The notes beneath the pieces are model-generated. The model was given only the letters and a program-made list of their open reading frames with translations, was not told the DNA's origin and did not search any database. From positions 1-6,120 of the forward strand of contig DHMZ01000106.1 in assembly GCA_002406055.1 (NCBI GenBank): 6,120 nt of DNA. The letters run 5' to 3'. The position numbers and the translations under genes were made by a program. Positions 1 to 6,120 of this stretch are shown piece after piece. The DNA comes from Spirochaetales bacterium UBA4629 (GTDB lineage Bacteria; Spirochaetota; Spirochaetia; Sphaerochaetales; Sphaerochaetaceae). Within the stretch, counting starts at the first letter, position 1, and every line of letters begins with the position of its first letter.

Positions 1-551
1 AAAAAATTAATTATGAGTCACAGCTACTGGGAAATAAGTGGTATACTTTTATACCTGCAGGCCCTCACTGTGAACATGTTTTTGGCGAACTATATGAAGC
101 TTCTTCATATATGGACTTAGAGTACATTAGGCTGAAAATGATTGAATTGTTAATGCTATTAGTCCGTATTCCTCAAAAAGAAGATAATATCGATTATTAT
201 TCTTCAACACAGCTTAGGATGGTCGAACGTTTACGTGACCAAATTTTAAAAAAGCAAGAAGAGTATGTTTCACTACAACAGATAGCTAGAGAAAATAATA
301 TCTCTGTGTCTTATTTAGAGAAACTATTTAAAAGGATATATGGGGTATCTGTATATCGATATATTAAAGAGTATAGGTTAGAACAAGCAGCTGTTGAATT
401 AGCACATAGTACAAAAACAGTTACTCAAATTGCAGGGAAAATCGGCTATGAGAATTCAAGCAAATTTAGCGAGTCTTTTAGAAAGCGTTATGGAGTAATG
501 CCATCGGAATATCGAAGGAGCGCAAAAGAAAGAAGCAAAATGGAGCATTAA
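1..551 (+). CDS. AraC-family transcriptional regulator, C-terminal part (5' end outside window)
   Basis: The reading frame is open from base 3 to the TAA at 549-551 and gives 182 residues. An ATG at 111 exists, but the 36 codons before it read as protein (WYTFIPAGPHCEHVFGELYE) typical of the end of an AraC-type N-terminal sensor domain. The gene therefore continues leftwards out of the window and 111 is not its start. The C-terminal third holds the two helix-turn-helix motifs of the AraC/XylS DNA-binding domain: the first at about 267-344 (LQQIARENNISVSYLEKLFK), the second at about 420-515, ending in the family's signature GY..SSKFSESFRKRYGVMPSEYR. It lies 97 bases upstream of and co-directional with a two-gene ABC transporter operon, so its likely job is ligand-dependent activation of that operon; this is inference from position. 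The ligand cannot be told. The family call is firm and the target is moderately supported. Confidence 0.93.
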   Translation, partial: KINYESQLLGNKWYTFIPAGPHCEHVFGELYEASSYMDLEYIRLKMIELLMLLVRIPQKEDNIDYYSSTQLRMVERLRDQILKKQEEYVSLQQIARENNISVSYLEKLFKRIYGVSVYRYIKEYRLEQAAVELAHSTKTVTQIAGKIGYENSSKFSESFRKRYGVMPSEYRRSAKERSKMEH

Positions 552-575
552 TACAAAAATGGAGTAGTTTGCATA

Positions 576-581
576 GATAAT
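576..581 (+). promoter_or_regulatory. Candidate -10 element for the ABC transporter operon
   Basis: GATAAT matches the sigma-70/sigma-A -10 consensus in five of six positions. No recognisable -35 hexamer sits 16-18 bases upstream (553-558 is ACAAAA), as is common for promoters that depend on an AraC-type activator. Transcription would begin near 587-590, just where the inverted repeat begins. An alternative pair is TTGTTA (584-589) with CATAAC (608-613), 18 bases apart, which is weaker. The call rests on motif inspection only. Confidence 0.35.
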
Positions 582-589
582 GTTTGTTA

Positions 590-630
590 AAGTACAAATA
601 AGTTAGACATAACTAACTGAGTTTGTATTT
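590..630 (+). promoter_or_regulatory. Nested inverted repeat / 5'-leader stem-loop before the ABC transporter genes
   Basis: Outer arms 590-598 and 622-630 pair over nine positions with one G-T wobble (core TACAAA/TTTGTA). Inner arms AGTTAG (601-606) and CTAACT (613-618) pair perfectly around a six-base loop, ACATAA. Only two bases on the left and three on the right are unpaired between the two stems. The structure ends four bases before the AAGGA ribosome binding site, leaving that site free. It could be an operator, a weak terminator of the regulator gene (the following TTTATT is a poor T-run and the stem is AT-rich), or a stabilising hairpin at the 5' end of the transporter mRNA. The pairing is seen directly; the role is open. 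Confidence 0.6.
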
Positions 631-633
631 ATT

Positions 634-638
634 AAGGA
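634..638 (+). promoter_or_regulatory. Ribosome binding site of the first ABC transporter gene
   Basis: AAGGA lies 10 bases before the ATG at 649 and 4 bases before an in-frame TTG at 643. The ATG is preferred because it is the stronger start codon and the TTG spacing is short, but the TTG would add only two residues (Met-Leu). Confidence 0.65.
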
Positions 639-648
639 ATCATTGCTT

Positions 649-2424
649 ATGAAAAAACAATCCAATTTATCACGACTGCTCGGTTATGCAGGCTCATATA
701 AGCTACTTACTTATGCATCGTGGATTTTATCATCGCTCAGTGCATTTCTAGCACTTGTTCCCTTTTGGTATATTTGGAGAATTCTCAAAGAAATTATCGA
801 AGTATACCCAAACTATGAGAGAGCTGTTAATGCAACAAGTTATGGTTGGGCGGCTGTTAGCTATGCTATTGCTGCAGTTCTTGTCTACATTCTTGGCTTA
901 ATGTGTTCCCATCTTTCTGCTTTTCGTATTGCTACTAATTTGCGTATTGCGTTAACAAAACATATCGCAACTTTGCCTTTGGGTGCAATCGAGGAATTTG
1001 GTAGTGGAAAATTACGTCGTACTATATCGGAAACAGCAGGTGCAACTGAAACATATCTTGCCCATCAATTACCAGATAAAGCAAAAGCGGTTTCAACTAT
1101 TATTGGACTCTTAGCCTTGCTGTTTATTTTTGATTGGAAGCTAGGGATACTAAGTCTTGTTCCTGTCTTCCTTGGTATGGTTGTCATGACACGCATGACA
1201 GGACAAAAATTACAAGACAAAATGACTCAATACCAGAATGCTCTTGCAGACATGTCTAATGAGGCAGTGGAGTATGTTAGAGGAATTCCTGTTGTTAAAA
1301 CTTTTGGTCAAACAGTTTTTTCTTTTAAAAAGTTTAAAGGTACTATCGATAATTATGAGCATTGGGTTATTGCCTATACAAAGGAACTTCGTTGGCCAAT
1401 GACACTCTATACGCTAGCGATTAATAGTGTATTTGTTTTTCTTATTATTGGAGGCTTTTTATTTTCTAACTGTGGAGTAGATCATTCAATCTTATTAAAT
1501 TTACTCTTCTACATTATTATTACACCTGTCATATCATTAACACTCACAAAGATGATGTTTATGAGTGAAAATGGAATGATTGTGAGTGATGCCATTTCTC
1601 GTGTTGATAGTGTTCTAAACTCTCCATCTTTAAAAGAAACAAATAGACCAAAACATCCAACAGATAGTTCTGTAAAATTGGAGAATGTCACATTTAGTTA
1701 CGATGGAACAAAAAATGCAATAGATAATGTTTCTCTTTCTATTAAAGCGGGTGAGACAGTAGCATTCGTTGGGCCATCTGGTGGAGGTAAATCTACTCTT
1801 ATTTCTCTTATTGTTCGCTTCTTTGATCCTCAGAGTGGATCAATTAAAATTGGTAATGTAGATGTTAAGGACATTGAAAAAAAAGAGTTAATTAATACTG
1901 TCTCTCTTGTTTTCCAAAATAATCATCTTATAAAAGGAACTATATTAGACAATGTTCGCCTAGGTAAACCTAGTGCTACAGACAGCGAAGTCTTAGCGGC
2001 CCTTAAAGGTGCTCAATGTATGGATATTATTGAAAAGCTACCTGATGGTGTGAACACAGTTATTGGCTCAAATGGTGTATATCTATCGGGAGGAGAGACA
2101 CAGCGCTTAGCAATTGCTAGAGCTTTACTTAAAGATTCTCCAATTCTGCTTTTGGATGAAGCAACTGCATTTGCCGATCCTGATAATGAAACAAAAGTTC
2201 AAGCTGCACTTGGGGAATTAGAGAAAGATCACACTGTAATTATGATTGCACACCGCTTATCTACTGTCGTTGATGCTGACCATATTTTTGTTATCGATAA
2301 TGGACATGTCGTCGAAGATGGAACATTCGACTACCTTGTACAAAAAGATCAGCTTTTCAAGAAAATGTGGGATGAATATCAAAAGTCTGTTGAGTGGAAA
2401 GTTACAAAGGAGGCAAACAAATGA
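649..2424 (+). CDS. ABC transporter half, membrane domain fused to ATPase (YbtP/IrtA-like)
   Basis: This 591-residue protein should be one half of a heterodimeric inner-membrane ABC transporter with the type IV (exporter) fold. About six hydrophobic segments fall at residues 19-44, 66-90, 145-161, 162-182, 251-273 and 280-304. The ATPase domain follows: Walker A GPSGGGKST (375-383, Lys381), Q-loop Gln423, signature LSGGE (479-483), Walker B with Asp503 and catalytic Glu504, and switch His535. All catalytic residues are intact. Two local departures from the textbook exporter are SNGVY before the signature, where an E-rich X-loop is usual, and AFADP at the D-loop instead of SALD; both, as I recall, are usual in YbtP/IrtA-like halves. 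No N-terminal siderophore-interacting domain, as found in mycobacterial IrtA, is present. The gene overlaps the next one by four bases (ATGA), so the two products are probably made together and pair. Iron-siderophore import is the characterised role of relatives; peptide or drug transport remains possible. Confidence 0.9.
   Translation: MKKQSNLSRLLGYAGSYKLLTYASWILSSLSAFLALVPFWYIWRILKEIIEVYPNYERAVNATSYGWAAVSYAIAAVLVYILGLMCSHLSAFRIATNLRIALTKHIATLPLGAIEEFGSGKLRRTISETAGATETYLAHQLPDKAKAVSTIIGLLALLFIFDWKLGILSLVPVFLGMVVMTRMTGQKLQDKMTQYQNALADMSNEAVEYVRGIPVVKTFGQTVFSFKKFKGTIDNYEHWVIAYTKELRWPMTLYTLAINSVFVFLIIGGFLFSNCGVDHSILLNLLFYIIITPVISLTLTKMMFMSENGMIVSDAISRVDSVLNSPSLKETNRPKHPTDSSVKLENVTFSYDGTKNAIDNVSLSIKAGETVAFVGPSGGGKSTLISLIVRFFDPQSGSIKIGNVDVKDIEKKELINTVSLVFQNNHLIKGTILDNVRLGKPSATDSEVLAALKGAQCMDIIEKLPDGVNTVIGSNGVYLSGGETQRLAIARALLKDSPILLLDEATAFADPDNETKVQAALGELEKDHTVIMIAHRLSTVVDADHIFVIDNGHVVEDGTFDYLVQKDQLFKKMWDEYQKSVEWKVTKEANK
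2406..2413 (+). promoter_or_regulatory. Ribosome binding site of the second ABC transporter gene
   Basis: AAAGGAGG, an almost perfect Shine-Dalgarno sequence, sits inside the end of the upstream gene, seven bases before the ATG at 2421. It settles that start over an in-frame GTG at 2394, which would add nine residues encoded by the ribosome binding site region itself. Confidence 0.9.
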
Positions 2425-4166
2425 TTAAGTATTTGCAAAGACGTTTTGCACTTTCTTATAAAGGCGCAGTTGATACAATTAAAGGTATTTTATCATGTGC
2501 ATTACAAAATATTTCTTTCATGCTACCTACAGGCTTACTTTTTTCTCTAGTAGGGGAGTTAATTAATAATACTCTTAGCACTGATAAAATCTTATTTTAT
2601 GCTATCAGTTCTTTAGCTATGGCAATCTTTATTGTTGTTTGTACGCGTATTGAATATAACAATACATTCCTTGTGACTTATGTCGAATCGGGAGTGCGTC
2701 GTATAAATCTTGCAGAAAAGCTCAGAAAAATACCACTTTCATTTTTTGATAAAAAAGATCTTGCTGATTTAACTTCTACTATCATGAATGATTGTGCTGT
2801 GTTGGAAAAAAGTCAATCGCATTTTGTTATGCCACTTTATGGTGCAATTCTATATACAACAGTAATCTCTATCATGATGTTTTTTGTTAATTGGCGTATG
2901 GCAATTGCGTCCATTTGGCCTCTTCCTGTTGCATTTTCGATTGTAGCATTGGCTTCTAATGTACAGAAGAAACTTTCTTCTAAGGCCATGGCGGCTAAGA
3001 TTTCATGTGAGGAAGCCTTGCAAGAATGTATGGAGACTATGCCTGACTTAAGGGCTAACAATGCAGAGGAAAATTACTTAATTGGATTAGAGAAAAAGAT
3101 CCGTGCAATTGAGAATAGACAAATTAAAAGTGAGTTGGGGACAGCTGTTTTTGTTGTGTCTGCAAGCCTTGTATTGCGCCTTGGTATTGCTACAACTGCA
3201 CTTGTAGGAAGCTCTTTGTTAATATCTAAAGAATTAGATCTAATGACATTTTTTATGTTTTTATTGGTTATTTCACGTTTATATGACCCATTAGAAGGCT
3301 CGCTTCAAAACCTTTCTGCAATTATTGCTACTAACACAAATATAAGAAGGATGAATGAAATTCTTGACTGTCCTATACAGACGGGGAGTGAAGAGCTAAC
3401 AAATAAAGACTGTGATATTAAGTTTAGTCATGTTGGTTTTTCATATAAGAATGGAGAGACTGTTTTACAAGATGTTTCATTTACAGCAAAGCAAGGAGAG
3501 ATTACTGCTTTAGTTGGACCTTCTGGCGGTGGTAAAACAACAGTCTCTCGCTTAGCTACAAGGTTTTGGGATATTAATAAAGGTAAGATTACTGTTGGTG
3601 ATATGGATGTTTCGAAAATTGATCCAGAAAGACTTATGAGTCTTTATTCAATTGTTTTCCAAAACGTAACGCTATTTAACAACAGCATTATGGAGAATAT
3701 ACGTATTGGTCGTAAAAATGCCACAGATGAAGAGGTTATAGCTGCAGGAAAATTAGCTAATGTAGATAGCTTTGCTGAAAAGCTTTCTGATGGATGGAAT
3801 ACAAATATAGGGGAGAATGGCTCAGAATTATCTGGAGGCGAGCGTCAGCGCATCTCAATTGCGCGTGCTTTCTTAAAAGATGCTCCTATCATCTTACTAG
3901 ATGAAGCTACAGCAAGCCTAGATGTTGAAAATGAAACAATAATTCAAGAAGCATTATCTCGACTTATTAAGAATAAGACTGTTCTTATTATTGCGCATAG
4001 AATGCGTACTGTCTCTGGTGCAGATAAGATTGTTGTACTTAAAGAGGGCAGAGTTGCAGAAGAGGGATCTCCAAATGAACTAATAAAGCGTGATGGAATT
4101 TATGCTCATATGATAAAGATGCAAACTGAAAGTCAAAAATGGACGCTAAAGGGAGGAAAAAAATAG
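2421..4166 (+). CDS. ABC transporter half, membrane domain fused to ATPase (YbtQ/IrtB-like)
   Basis: This 581-residue partner half-transporter starts at an ATG that overlaps the stop of the preceding gene (ATGA). Hydrophobic segments fall at about residues 22-48, 56-76, 131-145, 148-168, 241-263 and 266-287. The ATPase domain has Walker A GPSGGGKTT (366-374, Lys372), Q-loop Gln414, signature LSGGE (470-474), Walker B Asp494 with catalytic Glu495, a canonical D-loop SLDVENE, and switch His526. Traits that I associate with the YbtQ/IrtB group are ESGVRRINLAEKLRKIPLSF in the membrane domain, RFWD after Walker A, AHRMRTV in place of the usual AHRLSTI, and the ending MIKMQTESQKW. Both halves keep complete ATP sites, so neither looks catalytically dead. 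Related pairs (yersiniabactin YbtPQ, mycobactin IrtAB) carry iron-siderophore complexes inwards, but no siderophore, ferric reductase or binding-protein gene is visible here, so the substrate stays unassigned. A shared terminator follows directly. Confidence 0.91.
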   Translation: MIKYLQRRFALSYKGAVDTIKGILSCALQNISFMLPTGLLFSLVGELINNTLSTDKILFYAISSLAMAIFIVVCTRIEYNNTFLVTYVESGVRRINLAEKLRKIPLSFFDKKDLADLTSTIMNDCAVLEKSQSHFVMPLYGAILYTTVISIMMFFVNWRMAIASIWPLPVAFSIVALASNVQKKLSSKAMAAKISCEEALQECMETMPDLRANNAEENYLIGLEKKIRAIENRQIKSELGTAVFVVSASLVLRLGIATTALVGSSLLISKELDLMTFFMFLLVISRLYDPLEGSLQNLSAIIATNTNIRRMNEILDCPIQTGSEELTNKDCDIKFSHVGFSYKNGETVLQDVSFTAKQGEITALVGPSGGGKTTVSRLATRFWDINKGKITVGDMDVSKIDPERLMSLYSIVFQNVTLFNNSIMENIRIGRKNATDEEVIAAGKLANVDSFAEKLSDGWNTNIGENGSELSGGERQRISIARAFLKDAPIILLDEATASLDVENETIIQEALSRLIKNKTVLIIAHRMRTVSGADKIVVLKEGRVAEEGSPNELIKRDGIYAHMIKMQTESQKWTLKGGKK

Positions 4167-4170
4167 ATAA

Positions 4171-4213
4171 AAGAGGGGAAAGAGTCTTTAAAGACATTCT
4201 TTCCCCTTTTATT
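4171..4213. terminator. Bidirectional intrinsic terminator between convergent genes
   Basis: GGGGAAAGA (4175-4183) pairs perfectly with TCTTTCCCC (4198-4206), and the stem extends outwards through AAGA/TTTT with one wobble to about 4171-4210. The enclosed bases include a perfect 12-bp palindrome, GTCTTTAAAGAC (4184-4195). On the plus strand the stem runs into TTTTATT. On the minus strand it is followed by a T-rich tract ending in TTTTTT, the complement of 4159-4164. The hairpin lies between the stop of the second ABC gene (4166) and the stop of ade (4228), so it can end both transcripts. Confidence 0.88.
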
Positions 4214-4227
4214 AAAGTCTAGATTAG

Positions 4228-5967
4228 TTAAACAATTGAGACATCAACGAATTTAAATTGTGTTACATCAAATAGACCGCAATCTGTAATTTTATAAGCA
4301 GGAATTACAGGGAGAGCCATAAAGCAAAGAGTCATGAATGGATCAATTTCAGGGTTTAATCCTTCCATCTGTTTTTCTGTAGCTTCATGGAGTTCATCTA
4401 AGCACTTAACGACTTCGCTAACAGGCAAATCTGTCATTAGTCCACCAATTTCGAGAGGATGCGAGCTGAGCTCTTTTCCATCTTTAAAAACAGTTATACC
4501 TCCTCCCATTTCAACAAGATGTTCAACAGCTTTAAGCATGTCATTATCATTAGAGCCTACTACGATAATGTTATGTGAATCATGTGCAATAGTGGTAGCA
4601 ATAGCTCCATCCTTAATGCCATAGCCTCTAATTAGAGCAGAAGAGTGGAAGCCTGTTCCATGATGGCGTTCGATAACTGTTATTTTTAAGATATCTTCAT
4701 TATCATCATGTACCCATTCTCCGTTTTCGTCTCTCTTAACAGTAGCTTCTCCTTTTCCTGTAACAACTCCACCAGGAAGAATATCTATTACACGAGCCCT
4801 GTTGCTCTTTAAAGGTAAAGAGAATGTTTTTAAAGATAAATCTTTAACTTTAACAGAGCCTTTTACTCCAAATGGATCTATATGAGGAGAGAGCTTAAGG
4901 GTTTTTCCTTTTTCTGCAACTTTTTCACCTTTAACAAAGACAGATGTAGGCTTTATTTCTTTAAGTGACTTAGTAAGGAAGAAGTCAGCTCTTCTGCCTG
5001 GAACAATAGCGCCTCTGTCATCAAGATGGTAGCATTCGCTAGCGTTAAGAGAAGCGCATGCGATAGCTTTTAGTGGATCCATTCCATGGCTTATTGCTAA
5101 ATTTACGCCGTAGTTTATATGACCTTCTCTCGTTATAGACTGAGGCTGTCTATCATCTGTGCAAAATAAGCATCGTCTGTAGTTGTTATCATTTACTCCA
5201 GGTAAAAGTTGTAAGACGTTTCTACAAACTGTGCCCTGTCTAAGGAGAACGTACATACCTTTTCTAATCTTTTCTTGTAATTCTTCTGGTGTTTCACATT
5301 CATGGTCAGTTTTAATTCCGGCGCATAGATAAGCATCTAAGCCCTGACCTCCGATTGATGGAACGTGGCCATCGATGATTTTCTTTCTTGAATAACATGT
5401 TTCAAGTTTATCGAGAATCATTTCATCAGCATTAACAACGCCAACATAATTCATCATCTCTCCAAGGCCAAGAATACGATCGTTGTCGATTACCTTTTCT
5501 ATTTCAGGTGCATTAAGAATTGCTCCTGAGTGCTCAAAAGAGGTGCAAGGTACACAAGAAGGAAACATGTAAAAAATATCTAAGACTGCATTTTTTGCAC
5601 TCTTAAGCATATAACTTAGGGCATCAAGACCCGCAACATTACAGATTTCATGTGGGTCTGCAACGACTGTTGTTGTTCCACATGGAAGAATTGCATTAGA
5701 AAATTCACTAGGTGAGAGGTGAGAGCTTTCAATATGACAATGGCTGTCAATAAAACCAGGTACTAGATATTCGCCTTTCGCATCGACTTCCTCTTTTGAC
5801 TTTCTTTCTCCGTCAAAACCAACAATATATCCATCTTTAACATATACATCAGCTTTGTAGGTTGTTAATCCACAAACATCCACAACTTGAGCATTTCTAA
5901 TTACTAAATCCGAATACTCTCTTCCCATTGAAGCATTAATGAGATTACGCGCAGTTAGTTTGTCCAT
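4228..5967 (-). CDS. ade: Adenine deaminase
   Basis: This enzyme hydrolyses adenine to hypoxanthine and ammonia in cytoplasmic purine salvage. It is full length at 579 residues; relatives run about 570-600. The metal-dependent amidohydrolase barrel is clear: an N-terminal beta domain with NAQVVDV and YLVPGFID, then HCHIESSHLSP (His76, His78, Glu80), ADPHEICNVAG (His106, Glu107), LGLGEMMN (Glu170), GHVPS (His201), TDHE (His222, Glu223) and CTDDRQP (Asp271, Asp272). These are the motifs that define this family and supply its two-metal site. The C-terminal adenine deaminase domain follows, with HHGTGFHSSA (435-444) and AHDSHNIIVVGSNDNDM (461-477), and a typical ending of PAYKITDCGLFDVT. The ATG is set by AAGGAG five bases upstream. 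The gene is convergent with the transporter operon, shares its terminator and has no functional link to it. No frameshift or missing key residue is visible. Confidence 0.97.
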   Translation of the reverse strand: MDKLTARNLINASMGREYSDLVIRNAQVVDVCGLTTYKADVYVKDGYIVGFDGERKSKEEVDAKGEYLVPGFIDSHCHIESSHLSPSEFSNAILPCGTTTVVADPHEICNVAGLDALSYMLKSAKNAVLDIFYMFPSCVPCTSFEHSGAILNAPEIEKVIDNDRILGLGEMMNYVGVVNADEMILDKLETCYSRKKIIDGHVPSIGGQGLDAYLCAGIKTDHECETPEELQEKIRKGMYVLLRQGTVCRNVLQLLPGVNDNNYRRCLFCTDDRQPQSITREGHINYGVNLAISHGMDPLKAIACASLNASECYHLDDRGAIVPGRRADFFLTKSLKEIKPTSVFVKGEKVAEKGKTLKLSPHIDPFGVKGSVKVKDLSLKTFSLPLKSNRARVIDILPGGVVTGKGEATVKRDENGEWVHDDNEDILKITVIERHHGTGFHSSALIRGYGIKDGAIATTIAHDSHNIIVVGSNDNDMLKAVEHLVEMGGGITVFKDGKELSSHPLEIGGLMTDLPVSEVVKCLDELHEATEKQMEGLNPEIDPFMTLCFMALPVIPAYKITDCGLFDVTQFKFVDVSIV

Positions 5968-5972
5968 TTTTT

Positions 5973-5978
5973 CTCCTT
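5973..5978 (-). promoter_or_regulatory. Ribosome binding site of ade
   Basis: Read on the minus strand, AAGGAG is followed by five A residues and then the ATG at 5967-5965. The strength and spacing fix the start of ade. Confidence 0.9.
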
Positions 5979-6039
5979 TTTTTATAAATGATGATAAATC
6001 GTCTTTTTAAAAAAGCTAGAAAAATGTTGCTTTTTGTTG

Positions 6040-6093
6040 CAAATTTCCTTTTTTTTAAGAAATTTGTATAAAAATAGAGACCTTTCTGCAAAA
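6040..6093 (-). promoter_or_regulatory. Candidate ade promoter region with inverted repeat
   Basis: On the minus strand TATACA (6070-6065) resembles a -10 element, with TTTGCA (6092-6087) 16 bases upstream as a four-of-six -35. Transcription would start near 6058 and give a leader of about 90 bases. An inverted repeat with perfect 8-bp arms, CAAATTTC (6040-6047) and GAAATTTG (6059-6066), straddles the proposed start and could be an operator. On the plus strand TATAAA (6067-6072) could serve a gene to the right of the window. The whole stretch is extremely AT-rich, so chance matches are likely. No purine riboswitch core was recognised in the leader. Confidence 0.3.
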
Positions 6094-6120
6094 AAAAGTA
6101 AGAATAATGATGTAGACACA

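Noticed and set aside
111..551. A short 146-residue standalone AraC-type protein starting at the ATG at 111
   Set aside because: The frame stays open to the left edge, and the upstream codons encode sequence typical of the AraC N-terminal domain, so the gene is cut by the window and not short.
601..618. Resemblance of AGTTAG-CTAACT to the DtxR/IdeR iron box, which would fit an iron-siderophore transporter
   Set aside because: The half-sites GTTAG and CTAAC are six bases apart here, while the DtxR/IdeR consensus has them one base apart. Only the words match, not the geometry.
1509..1691. Minus-strand open frame of 60 codons inside the first ABC gene, and a similar one at 2837-3061 inside the second
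   Set aside because: Both are shadows opposite conserved transporter coding sequence, with no protein features.
2394..2420. GTG start at 2394 for the second ABC gene
   Set aside because: It has no ribosome binding site of its own, and the nine extra codons would encode the strong AAAGGAGG that clearly serves the ATG at 2421.
2246..2428. Plus-strand open frame overlapping the end of the first ABC gene
   Set aside because: It runs through the H-loop region of the real gene in another frame and has no plausible start signal.
4334..4624. Plus-strand open frame of 96 codons inside ade
   Set aside because: It lies wholly opposite a confidently identified gene, has no recognisable domain, and looks like an antisense shadow.
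5968..6060. Purine riboswitch in the ade leader
   Set aside because: The conserved three-way-junction core bases of the purine aptamer are not present; the stretch is mostly A and T runs with only a weak CTTTTT/AAAAAG pairing at 6003-6015.

Overview
The window is a low-G+C bacterial chromosome segment (AT-rich codon choice, poly-A/T intergenic DNA, strong AGGAG-type ribosome binding sites). The protein families suggest an anaerobic, probably host-associated bacterium of the Firmicutes/Clostridia type. A spirochaete or another low-G+C anaerobe cannot be excluded, because no taxon-diagnostic gene is present.

Left block, plus strand, 1-4166: the 3' part of an AraC-family transcription regulator (its N-terminus lies outside the window), then a 97-base gap with a striking nested inverted repeat, then two half-size ABC transporters (591 and 581 aa) joined by an ATGA overlap. 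Each half has six predicted membrane segments followed by a complete nucleotide-binding domain, so the two should form one heterodimeric transporter. The sequence style (GPSGGGKS/T Walker A, VYLSGGE and DEATAFADP in the first, RFWD and AHRMRTV in the second) is that of the YbtP/YbtQ and IrtA/IrtB group, whose characterised members import iron-siderophore complexes although they have the exporter fold. The substrate here cannot be read from sequence. The regulator is probably the local activator of the pair: the gap has a good -10-like hexamer but no matching -35.

Junction, 4167-4227: a strong hairpin with T-runs on both sides serves as a shared terminator between the convergent transporter operon and the next gene.

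Right block, minus strand, 4228-5967: a complete adenine deaminase (ade, 579 aa) with all expected metal-site motifs, functionally unrelated to the left block. Its 153-base upstream region (5968-6120) is very AT-rich and carries an 8-bp inverted repeat and weak promoter-like hexamers; no further gene is visible there.

I see no RNA gene, CRISPR array, insertion sequence or phage remnant. The gene content is ordinary; the most interesting points are the hairpin in front of the transporter pair and the unassigned substrate of that pair.
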